Origin: Viola odorata
Lineage: Eukaryota > Streptophyta > Magnoliopsida > Malpighiales > Violaceae
Direction of reading: 5' to 3'
Length of the DNA stretch: 64,000 nt
NCBI GenBank assembly: GCA_963691705.1
Contig: OY829541.1
Location: 41,743,661-41,807,660 of the forward strand
Positions 32,518 through 42,061 of this stretch are shown here, in pieces. A program made the translations under genes and the position numbers. Positions within the stretch are counted from its first letter, which is position 1; each line of letters opens with the position of its first letter. A model generated the notes under the pieces. The model made no database searches, had not been told where the DNA came from, and saw nothing but the letters and a program-made list of their open reading frames with translations.

Positions 32518-33044
32518 TGATAAGATTCGATTGTCGATCTTGTAAGATTCAGAGTCGTGGTTGATCAGAACAGTGGTGGTCAGCGTCGAATGTACCTGCA
32601 AAGCGCCGGAGGGGGGGCTCCGGCGTAGACACTCCGATGCTTAAGTTAGTCTGAGTTTTGAAAATAACAGAGGTTCGTCTTAGTGATCTAGATCTTACCT
32701 TCAGATTGGAAAAGTAGGGGTATTTATAGGCCTGGTCGGCGATACCTAGCGATAACAATTCAGGCGATGTCAAAGGGTGACGTCACAAGCGATACCGGCA
32801 GATGACGTCAAGAGCGATATCGTACGGGCTGTCGGGAGCGATAAGCTCGTGGGTCCCTAGGATGGGATGATGTCGTGCGTGTAGAGTCGCGTGAGTCCCC
32901 CCCCCCCCCCCCCCGCTGATGTCGACCATCCTAGGAATTCTTCTCTAATTCTTCTCTGAAGATGTCTTACAGGTCGTATAGGAAATCGTCCTGGCGGGAG
33001 CGGCAAGTGTGCTAGCACCGTTAGGGCTGTCTCAATTGTTATCA
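32518..33044 (-). repeat. 3' LTR of Tat-2 (527 bp)
   Basis: Termini TGATAAGATTCG and AATTGTTATCA. The minus-strand TATA box TATAAATA is at 32721-32728, TGACGTCA at 32778-32785 and 32803-32810, and a run of 18 C at 32897-32914. Confidence 0.94.
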
Positions 33045-33964
33045 TAAGCCCAACTGAAAACGAGCCCGAGTGTTTACCAAGGGCTGTCCATGTCTGAAAA
33101 CTTAGATGAAAACTTGTCCCTTCGCGGGGCGGTATGTCTGCGGGATCTCCGAGTTTCTCTGTCTGCTCGATGTTAACCGTGTTAAGTGATGAGCTGGAAC
33201 TTAGTTCTGAAGCTTTCTAGCTATCAAGCGGATTCCGTCCTTCATCCTTATCCAGGGACCTGTTCTTCTGAGGTGTTAAGAGGTACACGAGGGACACTGC
33301 TATTACGCTGGTGATTATGAGGGCATTGTTTTCACCCAACGATGTTGGTCCGTTTGGCTTCTTGATAGGGCATGCGGAGTCTCAACTCTATTCATGCCAT
33401 AGAAGGGTTGTTGGCGGAACACTTGTGATACCGCCAAAGATTGCAACCAGGTCATGTCGTGGATTTGCATTCATTCCGAGTCCATCATCCTTTCAAGTGT
33501 ACTGAAAACACATAGAGGAGATAGGCGTTTATAGAGAAGTTAGTAAAATTTTATACTTACAGAGGGTTGAGGTCACGCGGGGCCCGTTTTCCTCTTTCGC
33601 TTTAAGGAAACAACGATATCATCGCGGCTTTACGCCATCAGCTGCCTACGATTAGCGCGGCTTTATACCACTAGATGCCTGCGATGTCGACGAGGTTTTA
33701 CGCATATAGGGCCACCTGCGACACCAACGCGGCCCTACACTGTGGATACCGGTAACCATATGGCGTTTACGTAATGGCTACCCGTGATATCGCGCCTTTT
33801 AGCGTTTTTCCATAGACATCTTGTATCCTTTCGCATATTCAGGTCACGGATGTCATACGAGCATCAACCTTTGACTTTGCTTTAGGATTATCAGTCCTTA
33901 GGGGTGACGAGACGGCTCGCCTTTTGAGGACCTCTTTGTTCTTCCCAAGGCCTCTCGTTGGGCC
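33045..33964. other. Region between Tat-2 3' LTR and gene A
   Basis: No clear polypurine tract abuts the LTR. It contains AGCCCAACTGAAAACG (33047-33062), repeated at 34556 upstream of gene B. Around 33620-33765 are about four degenerate 33-37 base units with cores like CGCGGCTTTACGCC...TGCCTGCGAT. No ORF is supported. Confidence 0.6.
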
Positions 33965-33972
33965 TATAAATT
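33965..33972 (+). promoter_or_regulatory. TATA box of antisense gene A
   Basis: TATAAATT, 49 bases before the ATG at 34021, a good core-promoter distance for a short leader. Confidence 0.65.
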
Positions 33973-34020
33973 GGGGATCTTTCTCCAGCCACGGTCTCCT
34001 CATCTCCGGCAATTTTCATC

Positions 34021-34398
34021 ATGGACAATTTGACTAAGAATTTTCTCCTCTCCAAGGGCCATTCTCTCAAGAACCTTAATGATGGGGATGTCGAGTTCCT
34101 GGAGAATATGCTGGTCAAGACTTCTGAGGACATCCTGGAGCTGCAAGGAATGTTGACCCCTCTTCATTCCAGGCTGGGGGCCACATCTTTGGAGGATTTC
34201 AGCCCTCTGGAAAGCGTGTCAAAGTTGGCTGCCTCCATCGCTCGGATTCAAGTGGTGATCGCCATGCTGCAGCAGCGCAAGGATATGCTGGGGTGCTGCC
34301 TGAAGGGAATGAGAGCCACCTCCCATGATCTGATTCTGGTCATGGATTCTCTACGGGATCTTCCCGAAGTGCCTGAGGATGCTGGCTCTGATGCCTGA
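34021..34398 (+). CDS. Antisense gene A (125 aa), intact, unknown function
   Basis: An intact 125-residue ORF on the strand opposite gag-pol, starting at the first ATG after a TATA box and followed by AATAAATAAAT (34471-34481), a likely polyadenylation region. The protein is predicted by eye to be mostly helical and mixed-charge, with L-A-A-S-I-A-R-I-Q-V-V-I-A-M-L-Q-Q-R as the best conserved stretch against Tat-1. It has no signal peptide or membrane segment, and no family was recognised. It is a genuine element gene rather than chance, since the same ORF, stop and context exist in Tat-1. Role unknown. Confidence 0.75.
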   Translation: MDNLTKNFLLSKGHSLKNLNDGDVEFLENMLVKTSEDILELQGMLTPLHSRLGATSLEDFSPLESVSKLAASIARIQVVIAMLQQRKDMLGCCLKGMRATSHDLILVMDSLRDLPEVPEDAGSDA

Positions 34399-34788
34399 TA
34401 GCGATGGCTCCCTCTGGGCCTTTTCTCTTTTCCTCCTGGCATGTAAATGTACTTTCCGGCCCCTATGCCATAATAAATAAATTAGTTTTAATACGCCATT
34501 TTGCAACTGTTCTTCTTCTTTAATGCGTCCTTTGTCTTTCTTGGAGATATTCTTAGCCCAACTGAAAACGGTTCAGCCACTGGGCGGTTTTCTGATTGGT
34601 TGTTCAGCATTAAATCTACGTCGCGGTTGTCCTGGCAACTGATTGGGCGATTTTGCGGTTTTCCTCGATCAGAGGAAAATCTCAACAGGCATGACTGTAA
34701 ATCCATATCTGCACTTCAGGCTGTACACGTGTCTTCTTTCAAGAGTCGGGTTAGAAGATCAAAGATCCTTTCTTCCCAAATTTCTGGC

Positions 34789-34797
34789 TATTTAAAG
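34789..34797 (+). promoter_or_regulatory. TATA-like box of antisense gene B
   Basis: TATTTAAAG, 68 bases before the ATG at 34865; the position is conserved in Tat-1 (602). Confidence 0.55.
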
Positions 34798-34864
34798 GAT
34801 CTTCTCCCCTTCGTTATTCTTCGTCTCCTTGTTGTTTTTTCCTTTATTAATATTCTGTGATCTC

Positions 34865-35296
34865 ATGGCTGATTCTCATTTTTTAGATACGTTCGCCCGA
34901 GATTCTCCACCAACTCCTCCGACTTCTCCTGATTCGGACAATCCTCCCCCGTCGCCTCCCTGGAGGCCAGCTACTCGCCGACGGTGCCGCAAGAGGCGGA
35001 GGAAAGATGCGGCGAAGGCATCTAAATCATTCTTTGATTCTCTTGCTTCTTTCTCTTCGAAGGGGAGAGAAACATCTTTTCCTCCTAACGAGTCACCACC
35101 AAGGGCTCCTTCCGCCAGTTCAGCTGTTAAAGTGGTGTTGCCATCTATTGAGGAGGAGTCGGGTCGATCTTCCCTTCGCACAGGAGAGAAGGTTGAGGAA
35201 CCTTTCCCTTTCGCCGGCGAAGATCCATCGCTTTTGGGTGAGGACGATGATGACGTGGTCTACTGCTATGGCATATCCTGGTCTGATGGCGAATAG
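34865..35296 (+). CDS. Antisense gene B (143 aa), Pro-rich/basic/acidic protein
   Basis: Intact ORF from the ATG at 34865 (M-A-D-S-H-F-L-D), chosen because Tat-1 conserves this ATG while the upstream extension has none. The layout is a proline/serine-rich segment (about residues 14-40), a basic cluster R-R-R-C-R-K-R-R-R-K (about 38-47, nuclear-localisation-like), a Ser-rich middle, and an acidic C-terminus with E-D-D-D-D-V-V-Y-C-Y-G-I-S-W-S-D-G-E. A TAATAAAAT follows at about 35342. It might be a small nuclear protein or adaptor, but that is inference from composition. No known domain. Confidence 0.72.
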   Translation: MADSHFLDTFARDSPPTPPTSPDSDNPPPSPPWRPATRRRCRKRRRKDAAKASKSFFDSLASFSSKGRETSFPPNESPPRAPSASSAVKVVLPSIEEESGRSSLRTGEKVEEPFPFAGEDPSLLGEDDDDVVYCYGISWSDGE

Positions 35297-35552
35297 TTGG
35301 GCATACCATGCCTCTTTGTAGTTGCCGTATGGCTTTCTTAAATAATAAAATTTCTTTTCGCTCTTTTGCCGCTTTTCTTTCTTTACGTTTCCAGGATTAT
35401 CGCGGGAGTAGGCCTTTCGCTTGATGCAACCGCCTTTCGGTTTTCAAACAGCAACTGCCTTCTTACAAAAGACATTGATGACTATCCACGCGTCCTTTCC
35501 CTTCTGCACGTGTTTTGTTTTCACAGGCTGTTCCTTTTTTAGGTTTAACCTT

Positions 35553-35559
35553 TATAAGG
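35553..35559 (+). promoter_or_regulatory. TATA box of antisense gene C
   Basis: TATAAGG in ACCTTTATAAGG, conserved at 1347 in Tat-1. Confidence 0.65.
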
Positions 35560-35747
35560 AGTTTACTCTTCTCTTTTAGTATTTTCTGCGAATATTTCAA
35601 AATTCTTCGTATTTCCTTTCTTCTGTGCTTCTTTCTTCTCGAGGGATTTTACTGCAATTGCTTCGCCGGTGCCGACGACCGATTCACTAGTTCTCTGCTC
35701 CAGGTATTTTGTTTCTCTATTGCCATAGCTTTACTTTCCCTTCCATT

Positions 35748-37989
35748 ATGTCTGGCGCTATGCCTTCTGCAATTATCGAAAATCCTATAGATCTCGAAGT
35801 CAGGAGAGCTCGTAGTGTTTTTGATTGTAATGAGGTTTTGAGGGCTGAGTTGGAGGAAAACGGGATCACTTTTCCTACGGGATATCGCCCCTTTGTTCCC
35901 TTGAAGGATATTCGGCTTACTGATGCCATGTGGGGAACGTTCCGGTTGGTTTATTTCAAGATGTTTACCTACGGGTTTCGTCTTCCGCTTCATACTTCTC
36001 TGTTGAAGCTACTAGACCACTACGATCTCAATCCTGTTCAAATAACTCCGCCTTCCTGGTGTGGTCTTTACGCCTTTCTTCGCTCGTGCGAGATGAAGCA
36101 TATTTTTGCTCCATCGCTCGATCTGTTCCGCACCTTTTTTGCCTTGAGGTGCCATAACTGCTTAGTGGATATTACCCCAAGATGGAATGGTACTCTTGTT
36201 CGGTTCTTCTGGCGGAATTTTCAAGGTTTCGAAGAGAATGTAGACAACTGGAAAAATGGCTTCTTCACCCTCCGCTTGCCCTCTCGGTTTTGGCGTGGTG
36301 GTTTCAACCAAAAGATTACTAGTGCCGCTTGGCGAGAATCAGATGAGTTGTCTAGTATGGACGTATCCCATGTTAATGCCTTATTAGAAATAGAAGGGCC
36401 TTTCTGCATTCAGGAATTTGCTCGGTTCAGGCCTTTGTCAGAGTGTGTCGTAGGTGAGTCTTTTCTTTTATCGCCTTATCGCTTCGACTTTCTTGTCATA
36501 TTGAAATATTTTATCGGCAGGTAACGCTGAGGGTCGATCCTCCGAGGAAAAGGACGTTCCTCTAAACGTGGTGCCGCTTCAAACATTACCTCCTTCTCCT
36601 CCACCCGAAGGCTCTAGTCGTCTGCCTATTCCGTCGCGAGGAAGGAGAAACAAGACCGTCGCGACACGCAACACATATGCCCGACCTTTTCGTTTCCTTG
36701 AGAATTGGCTACCAGCTCGTGGTAAGGGTGTGGCCCCAAGTGATCCTGTGATTGAAGAGGTTGACAGTGACAGCGGAAGCATGGATACTGGTTCCGAGCT
36801 GCGTCATGCTACCCTTTCCCAACGGATGAAACTTAGGTCCAGAAATAGTGCTCCTTCAGCGGAGTCAACCGAGGACGATAGCGAAGAGTTGGCTGCCGAA
36901 ACGGAGCGTCTTGTAAAGAGAGTTCGCAAAGAGAAATCTGACCCACTAGTTTCTTTCGGGGAGAAAATCAATGGGGTTCCTTCCGAGGAGGTTAACGCCT
37001 CGCACGTTACGGGTTCCTCGCCAGTGACGGAAGTTACCAAGGTGCCCTCTGCCATTCCTCCCAAGGTTAACGAGGCTCCGGCAGCGGTGGGCTCTTCCTT
37101 GGTGCCTGATGGTCCTAGCTCCCCTATCCGCTCCTTTATTCCGGATGTGAGTTTACCAATCCCGAATCCCATCGCTTCTTCCCCACGGAAGCCTCAAACC
37201 TTGTTTCTTTCTTCGATTTCGGGCATTGGTGATTCTACAAAAAATTGCTCTCCTCCTTATATCGCTAACCTTTCCCCTCAAGGTCTTCAAGGTCCCATTG
37301 CTTATCAGCTGGACTTGTCTTCCCTTGGTACCGACGGTCTCCGTGCTTTAGGGATATCGGACCCGTCATCGCGAGAGGAACCAGTGGGTCCAATAGTGGG
37401 GCAAATGTTTACTTCTTCGAAGGACAAAGAAGAGTTCTTGCGGCGTCCTCCCGACGTACGCCATTCGCGTCTTCTGACTGACATGCTGGCCTGCTTCCAC
37501 GAATTAAACTATTTTTTCGAGGATCATCGTAACAAGGTTCAACCTTCTCTTGATTTAAAGGGGGAATTAGATGCTGCTTTAGGGAAGGTAATGGAGCTGT
37601 CGCAGCTTCAAAAGCAGACCCAGATAGAGTTGGATGACTGTCGCGCCGAGCTTGCTCGAGAAAGATCAAAAGGGAAGGCTAAGATAGACCTTCTGGAAGC
37701 GGAATTGGTGGTAGCTGACAGAAAGAATATCTTCCTTCACGAAGAGATAGCATCTCGTGATGCGGATTTGGCCAAAGTGCCTTCGAAGATAGCCTGGTGG
37801 AAGAACAAGACCATAGATATCTGTATCGCTAAATTCATGAGTCTCTATCGCCAGGGAACTGTTGACTTGTCAGTGCTGACCGATTACGCTTCCAAGAGAC
37901 TAAAGGATTTGGGTGAAAGTGAGAGAGATCTTCCTTCTTCTGGAGAGAAGCGGAGGAATGGTGATCGCAACGCTCGCGAAGGCCCATGA
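35748..37989 (+). CDS. Antisense gene C, two exons, putative gypsy-type transposon protein
   Basis: Exon 1 is 35748-36453 and exon 2 is 36521-37989, joined in phase 1, giving 724 residues with no stop. The start is the first in-frame ATG (M-S-G-A-M). Residues about 10-235 form a domain with R-A-R-S-V-F-D-C-N-E-V-L-R, Y-G-F-R-L-P and W-K-N-G-F-F-T-L-R-L-P, resembling Pfam Transposase_28 (putative gypsy type transposon; from memory). A Ser/Pro-rich middle follows, then a conserved block with L-R-A-L-G-I-S-D-P and E-E-F-L-R-R-P, and a charged coiled coil (about 590-680). Despite the family name there is no DDE motif or transposase evidence. It has its own TATA box and is antisense to pol. Its paralogue is gene D. 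Likely role unknown; the intact spliced frame argues it has been under selection. Confidence 0.82.
36454..36520 (+). other. Intron of antisense gene C (67 bp, phase 1)
   Basis: GTGAGT donor after GTCGTAG; TCGGCAG acceptor before GTAACGCTGAGG. Splicing keeps the frame into the downstream ORF. The same sites occur in Tat-1. Confidence 0.8.
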
Positions 37990-38430
37990 TTTATCGGGGT
38001 TGCTCCCTTTAGAAGATTTTCCGCTTATTTGCTTCTTTGTCTTGTAATAACGCCTTGTTGTGCGACAATATTTGTATTTGATTGCTATTTGATTTTTATT
38101 TCGCCTTTCCGCTCTGCCCCAACGCTATTCTTTTAATCAACGGCATCTTGCGTTATCTTCTTTCATATGATATCGCTCTTGTTTTTCCCCAGAGATAGTA
38201 CCTTCTTTTCAGAGCATTTAATGCTGGCTACCCTTTCCTTAGAAAAGTCGTGATTGTGCAGGCACACGTGTTTATTTCTTCCAGCGCCACAGGCTAGCGT
38301 GTTTGAGAACTTTGCCTAAATCGAGGCGTTGTAGCGCTTTTCTAGGATTGCACTCATTACTTGAGTCTGTTCCTTATACCGCTTCCACGTAACGACTGCA
38401 GCATTCGTCGTTTCGTTTGATCATTAGGGT
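37990..38430 (+). other. Spacer between genes C and D
   Basis: It contains TTGTAATAACGCC, also present in Tat-1, likely part of the gene C 3' end, and the upstream region of D. No ORF supported. Confidence 0.55.
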
Positions 38431-38437
38431 TATAAAA
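38431..38437 (+). promoter_or_regulatory. TATA box of antisense gene D
   Basis: TATAAAA in AGGGTTATAAAACCC, conserved at 4240 in Tat-1; the ATG follows at 38606. Confidence 0.7.
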
Positions 38438-39317
38438 CCCAAAATTGATTCTTTTCACTTTTCTTTTATCATCCCGCTTTCTCATTTTTTCTTTTGGCCG
38501 TCTCATTTTCTCCCTACTATTCAGGGCTCTTTGAAGTGCTTTTCTCTGAAGGTATTTCCTTTTTCTTCCATCGTCTTCTTCATCTTTTAATTCTTTAATT
38601 CTGCCATGGCTAAGACTCGTCGTACCGAGTCAAAATCTGCCGATGAGAAAAGGATGGATATTACGTCTAGTGTTATCACATCTGAGGCCGCTCTTCGTGA
38701 GCATTTGGCCGCCCATAATGCTGATATTCCTGATGATTATAAAACCACTGTTGCCCCTGAGTCACTACGTCTGAACAGCGTTTTGACGGGCAATCGTAGG
38801 GTCATGTATGCACAAATGTTCCGTTATGGCTTTCGGCTTCCCATTGACTCTTTTGTCAAAGAGTTTCTTGTTGCCGACGATTTGACTCCGGCCCAACTAT
38901 CCCCAAATGCCTATTGTTGTGTTTATGCTTTCCTGGAACTTTGCAAATACAAGGGGATTACTTCCCCTTCCCTTCTACTGCTTAAATCTCTTTTTAAGCT
39001 GATGAAATGCCGGGGGGTGATAACGATATCGCCCCGCTTTGATGATGACTCTCTGAAGTCTTTTACTTGGAAACTCCTCCATATCGAGTCTTCCGTTGAT
39101 TGCTGGAAAAAGGAGTTTTTTGTGATAGATCTTCCTGGAGATCTTGGTTCCTGGTGGCGATCTGGTTTTAATCAAAACGTGGATGACAACGTCTGGAGCC
39201 GACCAGGGACCCTTCCGAAACGTGAGCAAGACTGGTTAAACACATTGCTCAAACTGGAAATCAACGTTCACATTCACCAAGTGGCCTGTAGAATGGACAT
39301 TCGATCTTGTGTTAAAC

Positions 39318-39387
39318 GTGAGTGTCGCGTTACTCCTTTCTTTGCTATCGCTGATACTAATGCTGACGCTATTTTGTGCTTTCGCAG
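39318..39387 (+). other. Intron 1 of antisense gene D (70 bp, phase 1)
   Basis: GTGAGT donor; TTTCGCAG acceptor before CGACGGATCCC. It lies just after the shared domain, as the gene C intron does. Confidence 0.8.
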
Positions 39388-39746
39388 CGACGGATCCCAA
39401 TTATAAACCTAAGAGCGTAAGGAGACGCTTGAAAAGGGCTCAAGAGCGAGAAGAAAAGGAAAGAGCTACTTCCACGGAAGCGACTGACAATCCTGCCGAT
39501 CTTCCGGCTACTTCCGCTACTCTTATTCAAGTTTCCTCTTCTTCGATCGGTGTGAGGGGTTCTGACATTCCTTCAGGCGTTCCCCTTGTGACCATCGCTG
39601 CTCCTCCTGTCCAGCCTTCTTCTTCTAAGGCTCCTAAGGTCATTGCCAAAGGAAAAAAGAAGAGAAAAACGAGAAGTGTCGCTGCTCTTACACCTTCTCC
39701 AGATGCGGCAGGCTCTTTAGAAGTGCCTCTTCCCCATACTGATACA

Positions 39747-39838
39747 GTAAGGGTGCCTTTTAATCATGATATGTCATATCTCGTCGTCAATCGTCGTTTG
39801 ATTTCTCTTTTCTATGTTTCATATTGCGTTCTTGGCAG
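39747..39838 (+). other. Intron 2 of antisense gene D (92 bp, phase 0)
   Basis: GTAAGG donor after GATACA; CTTGGCAG acceptor before GACACTGCCG. Conserved in Tat-1. Confidence 0.72.
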
Positions 39839-40952
39839 GACACTGCCGTTGTTGCTACCTCCGTTCCTCCCTCAGGCGATATGAATATAAGACACGTGTT
39901 GACTGGCTCCAAGAAGAGACAGCGGCCGGAAGATGAGGGCAGAAATCCATCTTCCTCTGTCACCGGGATGGGGAGTAAGTCTGCGGATGGGTTTGATTCT
40001 ACGGCTGATCCCTAGGGGGGGAATCAGTCATAATTTTTGGAGAATTTAGGCACAGGCGATACCTTCGGGGTTTCGCCCAATTCTTTCGGCGGTCCTGCTC
40101 ACGCCTATTCCTCTAATCCGGGGTATCAAGAGGTCTTGCAGGATCTTTCAGGTTATCAGCCCCATGGCACTTATCTTGCTCCAGGGGGTTCGTCCACCCA
40201 GGTTCACCCTCCTTCTCCTTTGGCATTTGCTCCTTCAAGCATTCCTCTGCGGGATCGTTATGGCGGAGGAGGTACCACTTTCAACTTTGTGGCGGACCTT
40301 GGTCCGATAGATGGGGCTAACCCTGTAACCCACCAGGTTGGACTGTATGATTTTCGTAACACCGCCCTGGCGGCATTAGGAGGTGATGGCTCGGATGAAG
40401 TTTCGACTTTATTGGCTTCCCAAGTATTGGCGTCTGCGGCTGAACGTGACGCTTTTCTTTCTAAAGGCGCGTTTGATAGGGAGAACTCCTTACGCACCAC
40501 CCTTTTCACCAATCTGATGAAATTCCATTACTGGGCAGAGGAGGTGCGAAGTCAGGCTGCCTCTCTTTCTTCTGCTTTGGGGGAATTAACGTGAGAGCAG
40601 AATGAGAAGAAAAGGTTGCTGGAGGAGCGCACAAACTTATTACTGGCTCATCAGAAGCAGACAGAAGAGCAGTCGGCTGCCAAGGGCTAAAGTTACTGCT
40701 TTGGAGAATGAGAAGTCCTCCCTGGCCAAGGAGAAAGCTGCCCTGGAGGAAGAGTCGGCTGATAAGAGCCTATGGCATGTCGAGCAGACTGCCTCTATTT
40801 TGGTTGCCTGCTTTGAGGAAGTTCACGGGGTCGACACATACAAACCCGATGAGGTCACTGCCGCCTTCGAACGAAAGTCTGGCCACCTTAATGAGGAGGG
40901 CTTTCGCCGAGCTAAAGCGGCAGGCTGGAAACGGAGGCACCCCGAAGGTTGA

Positions 40953-41504
40953 CGTGTTTCGAGGCTTTATCGCTCTTTCCTTAGTGGTCAAGTGTCACTA
41001 ACTTTTTGTTTATTATTTTGACCACCGAAGTCTGTATTTTGTGGCCCTCTTTAAACATATCGATCTGGTCAAGTCACTTTTATTGCTGACTTTCCTTTAT
41101 TTAGTTGCTTCCTCGCGAACCCTTTTGGCGTTATCTTCGCCACGTTTTCCCAATGCGCTTACTTATCCGAACAGACCCTTAGCGCTCCCACCAAATTATA
41201 GAATTTGGTATCGGGTTAGCTTTTCTGGTAAGACTAGCGATAGATCAGCTGACGAGATCCTCGCTCCTCCCACTGTCCGAAAAGTATTCTGCGCAGTCTC
41301 AATTGTAAATTATTAGTAACAAAAACACGTTACAAGGGATAGTAATTACCCGTAGGAGCCTTTCTGTTGCCATCATAGGGCGTTACCCTGGAACCCGCGG
41401 GAATCGTTTTTCGCTATCAGCTCTACACTTCACCAGGGATTACTCATCTGGCTACTAGCCGGGATTTCACGATTCTCCGCGTTTTCCTTATTTCACGATC
41501 GGCC
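40953..41504. other. Noncoding region after gene D (Tat-2)
   Basis: Convergent 3' region between gene D and pol, collinear with 6618-7195. No gene seen. Confidence 0.55.
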
Positions 41505-41945
41505 CTTAAAGTGCCTCGTCTTAGTAAGCTGTCGGATCGGGACGGCTATCACAAGGCTAGGGAATTTTCACTTTTAGGCGTTGCCCTCGCGTCTAGAACC
41601 GTGTCCTTACTTAATGGCTTAGCCATAATAGCCCAGCCGTTAAGATAGGATTCTTGTTTCTAGAACGGAGTTTCTATTTCTTTGGGACGTGCCTCATCTT
41701 GTTGGGTCGTCTCCACGAGAACGGTCAATACAAGAAAAGGACTTTCCACTCCCAGAGATACCGGGTGGTGCCCTCACTTAATGAGCCATCTGATCAAGAT
41801 CGGTCATCACAAGGATAGGACTTTTCACCCCCGGGGGCGTCCAGGATCTTTCAATCCGACGCTAATTCAAGGTATGGTGGGTAGTGCCCTCACTTAATGG
41901 GCCATCTGATCAAGACCGACCATCACAAGGATAGGACTTTTCACT
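41505..41945. repeat. Degenerate tandem repeat downstream of pol (Tat-2)
   Basis: About five units with GTGCCCTCACTTAATG...ATCACAAGGATAGGACTTTT cores, at the same position and copy number as in Tat-1 (7196-7640). Confidence 0.75.
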
Positions 41946-42061
41946 TCCCCAAAATACCCCCTTTTCTATCTGCACAAAGACAACCACAAACTTCCACGAA
42001 AGCTCTCTCATCGAGCGTTAGTCATGGTTAGGGTTGACATAAATCAAAGGTGCAGATAAAA

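Larger units (their letters stand above)
38606..40952 (+). pseudogene. Antisense gene D, three exons, paralogue of C, decayed in exon 3
   Basis: The exons are 38606-39317, 39388-39746 and 39839-40952, joined in phases 1 and 0. Exon 1 holds a domain paralogous to gene C: M-F-R-Y-G-F-R-L-P-I, D-L-T-P-A-Q-L-S-P, C-V-Y-A-F-L, W-W-R-S-G-F-N-Q. Exon 2 is basic with K-G-K-K-K-R-K-T-R. Exon 3 has N-F-V-A-D-L, H-Q-V-G-L-Y-D-F-R-N-T-A-L-A-A-L-G and a C-terminal coiled coil with E-K-S-S-L-A-K-E-K-A-A-L-E-E-E. Exons 1 and 2 are open; exon 3 carries TAG 40013, a nearby TAA, TGA 40592, and a small deletion near 40685 that shifts the last part. The 5' two-thirds is intact. Function unknown; a nuclear role is suggested only by the basic stretch. 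Confidence 0.82.

Noticed and set aside
35748..36453. DNA transposase, from the family name of the gene C domain
   Set aside because: No DDE-type triad or terminal inverted repeats; the domain travels as an antisense gene of a retrotransposon.
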